64,000 nucleotides of DNA from an uncultured Dysosmobacter sp. (GTDB lineage Bacteria > Bacillota > Clostridia > Oscillospirales > Oscillospiraceae), in NCBI GenBank assembly GCA_934590165.1, contig CAKTOO010000002.1, positions 113,733 to 177,732 on the forward strand, in the 5' to 3' direction. A model generated the notes under the pieces. The model had not been told where the DNA came from, did no database searches, and worked only from the letters and a program-made list of their open reading frames with translations. Positions within the stretch are counted from its first letter, which is position 1. Each line of letters opens with the position of its first letter. The position numbers and the translations under genes were made by a program. Shown here in pieces: positions 1-7,299 of the stretch.

Positions 1-752
1 GCAGCGACCCCGCGTGCATGGCGGAGGCGGCCCAAATCGCCCTGGAGCAGACCGGCGCCGATATCATCGACATCAACATGGGCTGCCCCATGGGAAAAAT
101 CGTGAACAACGGCGACGGCTCCGCGCTGATGAAGGACCCTGACAAGGCCGGGCACATCGTGGAGGCGGTGGTAAAGGCCGTTTCCGTCCCTGTTACCGCC
201 AAGTTCCGCCGGGGCTGGGACATGGGCAGCTGCAACTGTGTGGAGTTTGCCCGTATCCTGGAGGCCGCCGGCATTTCCGCCGTGGCGGTCCACGGCCGCA
301 CCCGGGCCCAGATGTACGGCGGCACGGCGGACTGGAACTGCATCCGGGCAGTCAAGGAAGCGGTGTCCGTCCCTGTTATCGCCAACGGCGACATCTGGAA
401 GCCGGAGGACGCCGTCCGCATTTTACAGCATACGAAGGCGGACATGGCCATGATCGGCCGGGGCTGCTTCGGCAATCCCTGGCTATTCCAGCAAGCCAAA
501 GCCGCCTTGGAGGGAACGCCCATTCCGTCTCCACCACCCCTGGCGGAGCGGTGTGACACCGCCGTCCGCCAGTTTGAGCTGGCCGCCCAGTACAAGGGCG
601 AGCGGGTGGCGGTGCTGGAGGCGCGGCGGCACTACTGCTGGTATCTCAAGGGTGTGCCCCACTCCGGCTATTACAAGGAAAAAATCGTGCAGATGAACAC
701 TCTGGAGGACGTATATCAGGTGACGAAAGGGATCAAAAGGGATCTGACATGA
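1..752 (+). CDS. dusB: tRNA-dihydrouridine synthase, 5'-truncated by window edge
   Basis: FMN-dependent enzyme that reduces uridine to dihydrouridine in the tRNA D-loop, acting in the cytosol. The frame is open from the window edge (first full codon at base 3), so roughly the N-terminal quarter of a 320-340 residue family member lies outside the window. Visible family motifs are INMGCP, containing the catalytic-acid cysteine, followed by the NGDGSALM stretch, then the FMN-phosphate region around IANGDIW and IGRGCFGNPW. The C-terminal helical tRNA-binding part (from about ERCDTAVRQ) is complete. The stop codon overlaps the start of the sigma-factor gene as ATGA, so the two are probably translationally coupled. 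The Dus family is certain; the DusB subtype is the usual Bacillota assignment. Confidence 0.93.
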   Translation, partial: SDPACMAEAAQIALEQTGADIIDINMGCPMGKIVNNGDGSALMKDPDKAGHIVEAVVKAVSVPVTAKFRRGWDMGSCNCVEFARILEAAGISAVAVHGRTRAQMYGGTADWNCIRAVKEAVSVPVIANGDIWKPEDAVRILQHTKADMAMIGRGCFGNPWLFQQAKAALEGTPIPSPPPLAERCDTAVRQFELAAQYKGERVAVLEARRHYCWYLKGVPHSGYYKEKIVQMNTLEDVYQVTKGIKRDLT

Positions 753-1357
753 TGGAAAAACAAGAGCAGCAATGGGTGGATGCCGCCCGACAGGGGGACC
801 AGTCCGCCTTTGAGCAGCTGGTCAAGCTGTACGAAAAGCGGGTGCTGGCCCTCACTACCCGGATGTGCAAAAATCCGGCGGACGCCGAGGAGGCCGCCCA
901 GGAGGCCTTCCTGTCCGCCTGGCAGGGCCTTCCGTTCTTCCGGGGAGACGCCAGCTTTTCCACCTGGTTGTACCGGCTGGCCTCCAACGCCTGTGTGGAC
1001 CTGCTGCGGCGGGAGGGCCGCCGCCAAAACGCCGCCGGCCCGTCCCTCAATGACGAGGAAGCACGGGTGGAAGTGCGGGACCCCGCTCCCTCTCCCCAGG
1101 AGCGGGCGGAGCAAGCAGAACTGCGGGAACAGATTGAAGCGGGGCTGCGGGCCCTGACACCGGACCACCGGCAGGTGCTCATTCTCCGGGAGATGCATCA
1201 TCTGAGCTACGATGAGATCTCTCAGGTCCTGGACGTGGATGTGGGCACGGTAAAATCCCGCATCAACCGGGGACGGAAACAGCTGCGAAACTTTTTACTG
1301 GGCAGTGGGAACTTTTCACCGTCTCCTGCGTCCAAAAAAGCAGGAAGGAAGGGCTGA
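749..1357 (+). CDS. ECF-type RNA polymerase sigma factor
   Basis: 202-residue sigma-70 family factor of the extracytoplasmic-function class, expected to direct RNA polymerase to a stress or envelope regulon. Region 2 spans about residues 20-90 (DAEEAAQEAFLSAW, then FSTWLYRLASNACVDLLRR, the -10 recognition helix). A charged linker follows (about 92-125), then region 4 at about 130-185 with the helix-turn-helix HLSYDEISQVLDVDVGTVKS. Length is typical for ECF factors of the SigW/RpoE type. It overlaps dusB by 4 bases (ATGA), and the next gene, two bases downstream, is a zinc-finger anti-sigma factor. That pairing strongly supports a membrane-signal-released sigma. Target promoters are not identifiable here. 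Confidence 0.95.
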   Translation: MMEKQEQQWVDAARQGDQSAFEQLVKLYEKRVLALTTRMCKNPADAEEAAQEAFLSAWQGLPFFRGDASFSTWLYRLASNACVDLLRREGRRQNAAGPSLNDEEARVEVRDPAPSPQERAEQAELREQIEAGLRALTPDHRQVLILREMHHLSYDEISQVLDVDVGTVKSRINRGRKQLRNFLLGSGNFSPSPASKKAGRKG

Positions 1358-1359
1358 CT

Positions 1360-2223
1360 ATGACAAATTGCAAAGCGTTTGCGGCCCTGCTGGACCTGTA
1401 TGTGGACGGGGAGCTGTCTCCGGAGGAAATGCTCCGTGTCCGGGACCATCTGGACAAATGCCCCGCCTGCCGGGCCTATGTGGATGACGCCCTAGCTATC
1501 CGGGCATCATTTCCGGATGCGGAGGATACGGAAGTCCCCGCCGGCTTCACCGAAGCCGTCATAACGGCGGTCCGCCAAAGCGGCACGCCTGCAAAGGCAT
1601 CCCGCCGCACCCCCTGGAAGAAAATACTGCTGCCTCTGGCCGCCTGCTTCGCGGTGGCCGTGCTGGTCCTGCCGCTGCGGGACCTGCTCTCCGGCAGCGC
1701 TAAAACGGAATCCGCCGCCTCTCTGACCGCCATGGACACCGCCGTGGCCGAAAGCGCCGCCGTGGAGGAGCCGGCGGAGGCGCCGGCAGCGGAGGAGGCG
1801 CCCGCCGCCCTGGAGCAGGGAGCCTTGAAAAGCGCGGGAACGACGGCAGAGGACGCCGCCCCCCAGGAGAAAAAAGCGGTCGATCCCTATGAGTACACCA
1901 CCGGCACGGAAGCCCAGGATGGCGGTTCCGCCGAGCCTGCCGCCGGGCAGGCAGCGGAAGAAGCTCTGGCGCCAACGGCTTACAGCGGATCGCCGTCGCC
2001 CTGCGCCACCGTCACCCTGCCGCCGGAGGGACTTCAGCTGGACCTGCTGGCGGGCCGCACACCGGACCGGGAGACGGAGGGGCAAACGGAATTTGACCTC
2101 ACCGCCCAGGAATATGACACGCTTCTGGTCCAGCTGGACGAATCCGGACTGGACTACACCGCCCAGGAGACCGCTGATGGGGACAGCGGCCTGGTGCTGG
2201 TCATCGTAAAGGCCGCAAACTGA
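1360..2223 (+). CDS. Membrane anti-sigma factor with zinc-finger (ZAS) domain
   Basis: 287 residues. The N-terminal domain has the anti-sigma zinc-binding pattern H30-x3-C34-x2-C37 (HLDKCPAC), which in this family binds and sequesters the cognate ECF sigma factor. A single hydrophobic segment at about residues 88-106 anchors it in the membrane. The outer part is an Ala/Glu/Pro-rich low-complexity linker (about 110-200) and a small folded C-terminal region (about 200-287) likely to face outside and sense or be proteolysed. It starts two bases after the sigma gene with GGAAGGAAGGG upstream, so the pair is co-transcribed. The signal and protease are unknown. The domain order matches RsiW-like regulators, although the extracytoplasmic part is unrecognised. 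Confidence 0.9.
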   Translation: MTNCKAFAALLDLYVDGELSPEEMLRVRDHLDKCPACRAYVDDALAIRASFPDAEDTEVPAGFTEAVITAVRQSGTPAKASRRTPWKKILLPLAACFAVAVLVLPLRDLLSGSAKTESAASLTAMDTAVAESAAVEEPAEAPAAEEAPAALEQGALKSAGTTAEDAAPQEKKAVDPYEYTTGTEAQDGGSAEPAAGQAAEEALAPTAYSGSPSPCATVTLPPEGLQLDLLAGRTPDRETEGQTEFDLTAQEYDTLLVQLDESGLDYTAQETADGDSGLVLVIVKAAN

Positions 2224-2230
2224 ACGAAAC

Positions 2231-2264
2231 GCCGCCGGGATTTTTCCCGGCGGCGCACTTTTTT
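2231..2264 (+). terminator. Intrinsic terminator after the sigma/anti-sigma operon
   Basis: A perfect 10-bp stem, GCCGCCGGGA / TCCCGGCGGC, with a TTTT loop (2231-2254) is followed by GCAC and a run of six T. It closes the dusB-sigma-anti-sigma transcript 8 bases after the stop codon. Confidence 0.9.
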
Positions 2265-2265
2265 C

Positions 2266-2294
2266 TTGCCTTTCCTCTTTCCCTGTGGTATACT
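2266..2294 (+). promoter_or_regulatory. Predicted sigma-A promoter of queT
   Basis: TTGCCT, 17-bp spacer, TATACT with an upstream TG (TGGTATACT, extended -10). The predicted transcription start near 2301 lies at the first base of the structured queT leader, giving a 5' UTR of about 165 bases. Confidence 0.65.
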
Positions 2295-2302
2295 GCCCAA
2301 TT

Positions 2303-2464
2303 GACAGGTGCCATCTCCCTGTCCAAGCGCCGCTCTAGCGGCGTTCGTTCGGCAACATACGCTGACCGTTCTCTAAACAAAAAAATGGAGGTCGCCCGCG
2401 CCTTTCGCGGGTCGTTTGCTGTGCGTGTTCAGACCTCCACCCTATTTTAAGGAGGTCTTTTTTC
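2303..2464 (+). promoter_or_regulatory. Structured queT leader: terminator/SD-sequestering switch, preQ1 riboswitch candidate
   Basis: Hairpins lie at 2303-2323 (GACAGG/CCTGTC) and 2328-2343 (CGCCGCT/AGCGGCG). After an A-rich stretch come three mutually exclusive elements: GGAGGTC (2387-2393), GACCTCC (2432-2438) and GGAGGTC (2451-2457). Pairing of the last two forms a hairpin followed directly by six T (2458-2463), a terminator that also buries the Shine-Dalgarno sequence of queT. Pairing of the first two releases it. A nested hairpin CCCGCG/CGCGGG (2395-2411) stabilises the alternative. queT leaders commonly carry preQ1 riboswitches. The aptamer class cannot be assigned by eye. Confidence 0.65.
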
Positions 2465-2968
2465 ATGTCCAAATCCCGATTTTCCACCCGCCGGCTGGCC
2501 ACAGCCGGCATCATCGCCGGCATTTACGCCGCCCTGACGCTGTTTTTGCCCATTCCCCAGTATGGCGGCGTGCAGCTGCGGGTGGCCGAGGCCATGACCG
2601 TGCTGCCCTTTTTGTTCCCGGAGGCCATTCCCGGCCTGGCAGTTGGCTGCTTCCTGGCAAACCTGCTGGGTTCTCCCTACGTGTTGGATTGGATCTTCGG
2701 CACCCTGGCCACGCTGCTGGCAGCCATCTGGACGTCCAAGGTAAAAAACCGCTGGCTGGCCCCCTTGCCCCCGGTCATCTGCAACGCTGTCATCGTGGGC
2801 GCGGAGATCGCCTATTTCGCCACTCTGGACGGTGCCGCCTTCTGGCCCGCCTACGCCTTCAACGCCTTCACCGTGGGCCTTGGCGAGGCCGTCGCCTGCT
2901 ATGTGCTGGGTTCCCTGCTGCTGCGGGCGCTGGAGCGGACTCCTGCCCTGCGCCGCACCGCTGCCTGA
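2465..2968 (+). CDS. queT: Queuosine precursor (preQ1) ECF-transporter substrate-binding protein QueT
   Basis: 167-residue integral membrane protein of the QueT family, the substrate-specific S component that works with a shared energy-coupling (EcfAAT) module to import queuosine precursors. About five or six hydrophobic segments are visible. The N-terminal signature TAGIIAGIYAALTLFLPIPQYGGVQLRVAEAMTVLPF contains the RxAE loop typical of this family, though it is quoted here only as a segment near residues 14-50. The segment ending FNAFTVGLGEAVACYVLG (near 130-150) is also characteristic. No Ecf ATPase genes are adjacent, as usual for group II ECF systems. The start follows an SD (GGAGGTC) that is itself part of the leader switch. 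It is monocistronic, ending in a strong bidirectional terminator. Confidence 0.9.
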   Translation: MSKSRFSTRRLATAGIIAGIYAALTLFLPIPQYGGVQLRVAEAMTVLPFLFPEAIPGLAVGCFLANLLGSPYVLDWIFGTLATLLAAIWTSKVKNRWLAPLPPVICNAVIVGAEIAYFATLDGAAFWPAYAFNAFTVGLGEAVACYVLGSLLLRALERTPALRRTAA

Positions 2969-3010
2969 AAAAACCCGGCTCCCGTGCCTGGCACGGGAGC
3001 CGGGTTTTTA
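2968..3010. terminator. Bidirectional intrinsic terminator
   Basis: A 14-bp GC-rich stem (CCCGGCTCCCGTGC / GCACGGGAGCCGGG, 2974-3004, loop CTG) is flanked by A6 on the left and T5 on the right. It serves both queT and the convergent GGDEF gene, whose stop codon lies in its right shoulder. Confidence 0.93.
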
Positions 3011-4666
3011 TGACTGAACCGGGCTTTCCACAGCCCGGACATCCTCCGCCGCCAGCGCGCCGCGGGGTTCTTTTTTCTTGTTTTGATACATCATCTCATC
3101 GCTACGGCGGATCACATCCCGCACCGTCCGGTCCCGGGCCGGGTCATAGCTGGCGTAGCCGCAGGCCACACTGAAGGGGAACTCGAACTTTTCGCTCTCC
3201 TGCAGGATCAGTTCCTCAAAGCGCTGCTTCTCCGCCGCCAGGTTTTGGGCGCTGCATGCAATATAGACGAATTCGTCACCGCCGATGCGGAAGCATTTGC
3301 CGGAGGGATCGAAGGACTGCCGGATACAGAGGTAGCAGCTCTTCAGTGCCTCGTCTCCCTTCTCATGGCCGAAGTTGTCGTTGATGTATTTCATATCATT
3401 GATGTCGAACAGCACCACGCAGGTGTCCTTCACCTCCAGTTCCTGCTGCTCCAGGCGCTTGAGGGTATCCTCATAGGCGTTGCGGTTCAGGGCCTCTGTC
3501 AGGATATCCATGTTGGCCAGCTTTTCAAAATAGGCCAGCTTCTGCTCCTCCAGCATGGTACGGTAATATTGGGCCACCTGGATCCACGCCAGCATGACGA
3601 TGAACAAAATAGTGCCGGTGGGCAGGAAAATCGAGGTATCCCGGAAGCCACGGAAATAGTAGGCGATCAGCTCCGCCAAGCCAAAGCCTATGACGATATA
3701 CAGCGGCAGGCGAAAGCGTTTGGCGTTCTCGTTGTCCGTCAGGCGGACCTCCCGGTCAATGGCCCAGAACACATACACGCCATTCACCGCCATGAGGACA
3801 TGGGTGACACTCATCATCTGGAAGATATCCAGCCAGCCGGTCACCTGAATGGTAGTTTCCACTGCCATATTGATAAGATATGCTGCCGCCAAGACGGCAA
3901 ACCCCCGACGGTACTTGGTACGGCACACTGTGTATATAAACAGGTTAAACGGCACAGGAAACAGGAAAAAACTGAAAAAGTCCACAAAGTACAGCGTCCT
4001 GCCGTCCGGGATGACAAACTGCAAAACGCCGCACTGGCACAGCGACCACACCACGATGGTCAGAGCAAACAGCCCCAGGCACAAGAAGCTCCCGATCTCA
4101 TGCTTGTCCCGGCGGCTCTCGGTGAAAAAATGCAGGAAAATACTGAGGATGCCGGCAAACACGATCACACAGTTGATAATCAGGATAGGCAGGATGTCCG
4201 TGAGCCGTTCCAGCACGCAGGCGCTTTTAGTCCCGCAGTAAAGCGCTGAAGTGTTGCCGTAAAAATTAGTATAGACGGGATAAATGCAGATACACAGCGT
4301 ACCGCCGGCATGTCCCTCCGGAATGGAGACGATATGCCAAAGCGTACCGGGAGACTTGGGAAAGGCTTTTTCTTCCCAGCCACTGCGGTAGACCAGTTCC
4401 TCCCCAGCGTAGACCTCCACCTTGGTGTGGGTGGTCTTGAACATCACGCTCAGCGGTGTCCTGTCCGGCAACTGGGCTGTCTGGATCTGGATGCCGTCCT
4501 GATAGGAGGTGACGAGCTCCAGCCGTCTGGTATTGCGCAGCGGCAGGACATCTCCGGCATCGCTTTTCCAAAAGCTCCAGCCCAAAAACAGCAAGCCCAT
4601 CAACGCAACCAGGAAAAAGGCAGCCATCAAATGCTTTTCCGTATATGCCGAATCCGTCTTTTTCAT
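3008..4666 (-). CDS. Membrane-bound diguanylate cyclase (GGDEF domain)
   Basis: 552 residues. An N-terminal membrane segment (about 10-32) is followed by an extracytoplasmic domain of about 150 residues, then a block of about seven hydrophobic segments. This order resembles 7TM receptors with an extracellular sensing domain. The C-terminal GGDEF domain has the intact active site GGDEF near residue 462 and the nucleotide-binding stretch DINDMKYINDNFGHEKGD, so it should convert two GTP to cyclic di-GMP. The product-inhibition I-site RxxD expected just upstream of GGDEF is replaced by DPSG. The start was set at the ATG preceded by GAGAGGAGGGGGA. An in-frame ATG 37 codons upstream would give a charged N-terminus without an SD. 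The sensed ligand is unknown. Confidence 0.9.
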   Translation of the reverse strand: MKKTDSAYTEKHLMAAFFLVALMGLLFLGWSFWKSDAGDVLPLRNTRRLELVTSYQDGIQIQTAQLPDRTPLSVMFKTTHTKVEVYAGEELVYRSGWEEKAFPKSPGTLWHIVSIPEGHAGGTLCICIYPVYTNFYGNTSALYCGTKSACVLERLTDILPILIINCVIVFAGILSIFLHFFTESRRDKHEIGSFLCLGLFALTIVVWSLCQCGVLQFVIPDGRTLYFVDFFSFFLFPVPFNLFIYTVCRTKYRRGFAVLAAAYLINMAVETTIQVTGWLDIFQMMSVTHVLMAVNGVYVFWAIDREVRLTDNENAKRFRLPLYIVIGFGLAELIAYYFRGFRDTSIFLPTGTILFIVMLAWIQVAQYYRTMLEEQKLAYFEKLANMDILTEALNRNAYEDTLKRLEQQELEVKDTCVVLFDINDMKYINDNFGHEKGDEALKSCYLCIRQSFDPSGKCFRIGGDEFVYIACSAQNLAAEKQRFEELILQESEKFEFPFSVACGYASYDPARDRTVRDVIRRSDEMMYQNKKKEPRGALAAEDVRAVESPVQS

Positions 4667-4928
4667 GGGTGTCCCCCTCCTCTCACGGTCTTTTTTTCCT
4701 ATCATATCAAACTTTTCAGAAAACTCAAGGTCACTTTCTTCGTTTTCTCTCCGCCGCGTGGCTGCTGTTTTGCCCAACCTCGGTCCTTTCTCTTGAAAAA
4801 AGTTTCCTGATATGTTAGGATAATCGTCGGCAATGTATTTTTTTAAGTCAATTTGACGGTTCCTACAAAAAGTTACATTTTTATTTTACCACACAAAATT
4901 TTATCATATTTGTTTCGGAGGTGTCCAT

Positions 4929-6077
4929 ATGGTTACAGAGGATATTCGCTATATCGGTGTGGATGACAAAACGCTGGACCTGTTTGAAAGCCAGTATGTG
5001 GTTCCAAACGGCGTTTCTTATAACTCCTATGTCATCCTGGACGAAAAGGTCGCCGTCATGGATACAGTGGACCGGCGCAAAACCAACGAGTTCCTGGTAA
5101 ATCTGGAGCAGGCCCTGGCAGGCCGGCAGCCGGATTACTTGGTGGTGCAGCACATGGAGCCGGACCACGCCGCCAGCATTCAAGCATTGGTGGAAAAATA
5201 CCCGGGTGTGCAGTTGGTGGCCAGCGCCAAGGCCTTGCAGATGCTGCCGCTGTATTTCAGTGACCTGGACCTGAGCCGTGCCATCACCGTCAAGGAGGGC
5301 GACACTCTGTCTCTGGGCCGTCATGAGCTGACGTTCATCACAGCCCCCATGGTCCACTGGCCGGAGGTCATCATGACCTATGACAAGTGTGACAAGGTGC
5401 TGTTCAGCGCCGACGGCTTCGGCAAATTCGGCGCATTGGACGCCGACGAGGGCTGGGACTGCGAGGCCCGCCGTTACTATTTCAATATTGTGGGCAAGTA
5501 CGGCCCCCAGGTGCAGTCCGTGCTGAAAAAGGCCGCCGGGCTGGATATCCAGATCATCTGTCCTCTTCACGGTCCTGTGCTGAAGGAGGATCTGGGCCAC
5601 TATCTGAACAAGTATGACATCTGGAGCAGCTACGGTGTGGAATCCGAGGGCGTGTTCATCGCCTGTGCCTCCATCCACGGCCACACCGCCGCCGCTATGG
5701 ACAAGCTGGCGGAGATTCTGAAGGCCAAGGGCTGCCCCAAGGTGGCCATGGCCGACCTCACCCGGTGCGACATGGCCGAAGCGCTGGAGGACGCTTTCCG
5801 CTATGGCAAGGTGGTGCTGGCCGCCGCGTCCTATAACGCCGGCGTGATGCCCGCCATGGAGGATTTTCTCCACCACCTGAAGGGCAAGAACTACCAAAAC
5901 CGCACTGTGGCCCTGGTGGAAAACGGCTCCTGGGCCCCCACCGCCGCCCGCACCATGCGGGAAGTCCTGGGCCAGATGAAAAACATCACCGTGGTGGAGC
6001 CCACCGTCACCATCCGGGGTGCGCTGAAGGACAGCGACCTGCCTGCTCTGGAGGCTCTGGCCGACGCTATTTTGTAA
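4929..6077 (+). CDS. Flavodiiron protein (O2/NO reductase, FprA type)
   Basis: 382 residues in the two-domain minimal (class A) architecture. The N-terminal metallo-beta-lactamase-like diiron domain (about 1-245) has all canonical ligands: HMEPDH gives H75, E77, D79 and H80, followed by H143, D162 and H214. The C-terminal flavodoxin-like FMN domain (about 246-382) begins at GVFIACASIHGHTAAAM. In anaerobes this cytosolic enzyme reduces O2 to water or NO to N2O using rubredoxin or another carrier, protecting oxygen-sensitive enzymes such as the PFOR and NrdD encoded in this window. An SD (CGGAGGTG) precedes the ATG. It is divergent from the GGDEF gene and monocistronic. No rubredoxin gene is adjacent. 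Confidence 0.95.
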   Translation: MVTEDIRYIGVDDKTLDLFESQYVVPNGVSYNSYVILDEKVAVMDTVDRRKTNEFLVNLEQALAGRQPDYLVVQHMEPDHAASIQALVEKYPGVQLVASAKALQMLPLYFSDLDLSRAITVKEGDTLSLGRHELTFITAPMVHWPEVIMTYDKCDKVLFSADGFGKFGALDADEGWDCEARRYYFNIVGKYGPQVQSVLKKAAGLDIQIICPLHGPVLKEDLGHYLNKYDIWSSYGVESEGVFIACASIHGHTAAAMDKLAEILKAKGCPKVAMADLTRCDMAEALEDAFRYGKVVLAAASYNAGVMPAMEDFLHHLKGKNYQNRTVALVENGSWAPTAARTMREVLGQMKNITVVEPTVTIRGALKDSDLPALEALADAIL

Positions 6078-6097
6078 GGAACATACATAGAGAAAAA

Positions 6098-6133
6098 ACC
6101 GGGAACGCGAAAAACGTTCCCGGTCTTTTTTCT
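6098..6133. terminator. Bidirectional intrinsic terminator
   Basis: A 10-bp stem ACCGGGAACG / CGTTCCCGGT (6098-6124, 7-base loop) is flanked by A6 on the left and CTTTTTTC on the right. It lies between the flavodiiron gene and the convergent CDF gene. Confidence 0.88.
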
Positions 6134-7293
6134 TATGTATAGGGTCGCTCCACATTCACCACGGCGTAATAGTTGCCGTCCAGGGCACGGACGGCGGCTT
6201 CGATCTTCTCCCGCACCTCCGCGTCCGTCAGCCGGAATTTAAAGGGCACCACCGCGTCGAAGATGACATTGGTGTGGGTGGGGCCCGCCACCATGCGGAA
6301 ATCATGGATGCTGATTTCGTCATCGATGCAATGGACCAGAGCCGCCACCCGCTGCCGGGTCTCCTCCGTGATGCCGTCATCGGTGACGATGGGGTCCATG
6401 TGGATGACCGCCGCACAGCCCAGCTTTTCCCGCAGCTCTTTTTCCACGTTGTCGATCTCATCATGGAGCTCCAGCACGTTTTCCGAGGCGGAGACCTCCG
6501 CGTGGACAGAGATCATCACCCGACCGGGACCGTAGTCGTGGACGATGAGGTCGTGGATACCCAGAATGCTCTTGTGGGCCATAACGATGTCCCGGATCTG
6601 GGTGACAAACTCCCGGGTGGGCGGCGTGCCCAGCAGAGGGTCCAGGGTATCCTTGGCGGCGTTGAAGCCGGACCAGAGGATAAAGGCAGCCACCAGGATG
6701 CCGCACCAGCCGTCGATCATGAGGCCGGTGAAATGGCCCACCAACGTGGCGATAAGCACCGCCAGCGTGGCGGCGCTGTCACTGAGGGAGTCCATGGAGG
6801 TGGCCTCCATGGCGGAGGAATTCAGCTTCCTGCCCAGCCGCCGGTTATAGGAGAACATATACAGCTTCACGGCAATGGACACGCACAAAATGGCAATGAC
6901 CACCGGACTGGAGTCCACAGGCTCCGGGTGCAGGATCTTTTGCAGGGAGGATTTGGCCAGCTCCAGGCCCATGAGCAGAATGAGCATGGACACCGCCAGG
7001 CCGGACAAGTATTCAATGCGGCCATGGCCGAAGGGATGCTCGGAGTCCGGCTTCTGGCCCGCCATCTGGAAGCCCAGCAGCGTCACAAAGGAGGAACCGG
7101 CGTCAGAGAGGTTATTGAAGGCGTCAGCGGTAATGGCGATGGAGCCGGCCAGAGTGCCGGCGAAAAATTTGCCGATGAACAGCAGAACATTGAAACCAAC
7201 GCCCACGGCGCCGCAGAGGATACCGTAGGCCTTCCGCACCGCCTGTTCATCGCTGCTTTGTTTGATGAACAGCCTTGCCAGCAGGGATATCAC
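6133..7293 (-). CDS. Cation diffusion facilitator, probable Mn2+ efflux type
   Basis: 386-residue CDF-family antiporter with six membrane helices in about the first 215 residues and a long cytosolic C-terminal region that seems to hold two ferredoxin-like dimerisation modules (about 215-290 and 300-386); the usual CDF has one. The metal site is N60-x3-D64 in helix 2 (FNNLSD) and D168-x3-D172 in helix 5 (DSLSD). The Asn-first pattern is the one described for Mn-selective CDFs such as MntE, whereas Zn/Fe exporters have Asp or His. Translation appears to start at GTG. It is last in a leftward three-gene operon, six bases after the NhaC stop codon. Metal specificity is inference from the motif. 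Confidence 0.88.
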   Translation of the reverse strand: MISLLARLFIKQSSDEQAVRKAYGILCGAVGVGFNVLLFIGKFFAGTLAGSIAITADAFNNLSDAGSSFVTLLGFQMAGQKPDSEHPFGHGRIEYLSGLAVSMLILLMGLELAKSSLQKILHPEPVDSSPVVIAILCVSIAVKLYMFSYNRRLGRKLNSSAMEATSMDSLSDSAATLAVLIATLVGHFTGLMIDGWCGILVAAFILWSGFNAAKDTLDPLLGTPPTREFVTQIRDIVMAHKSILGIHDLIVHDYGPGRVMISVHAEVSASENVLELHDEIDNVEKELREKLGCAAVIHMDPIVTDDGITEETRQRVAALVHCIDDEISIHDFRMVAGPTHTNVIFDAVVPFKFRLTDAEVREKIEAAVRALDGNYYAVVNVERPYT

Positions 7294-7299
7294 GATCGA

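Noticed and set aside
4667..4777. Upstream extension of the GGDEF protein start
   Set aside because: The extra 37 residues are charged, lack an SD, and the internal ATG has a strong SD.
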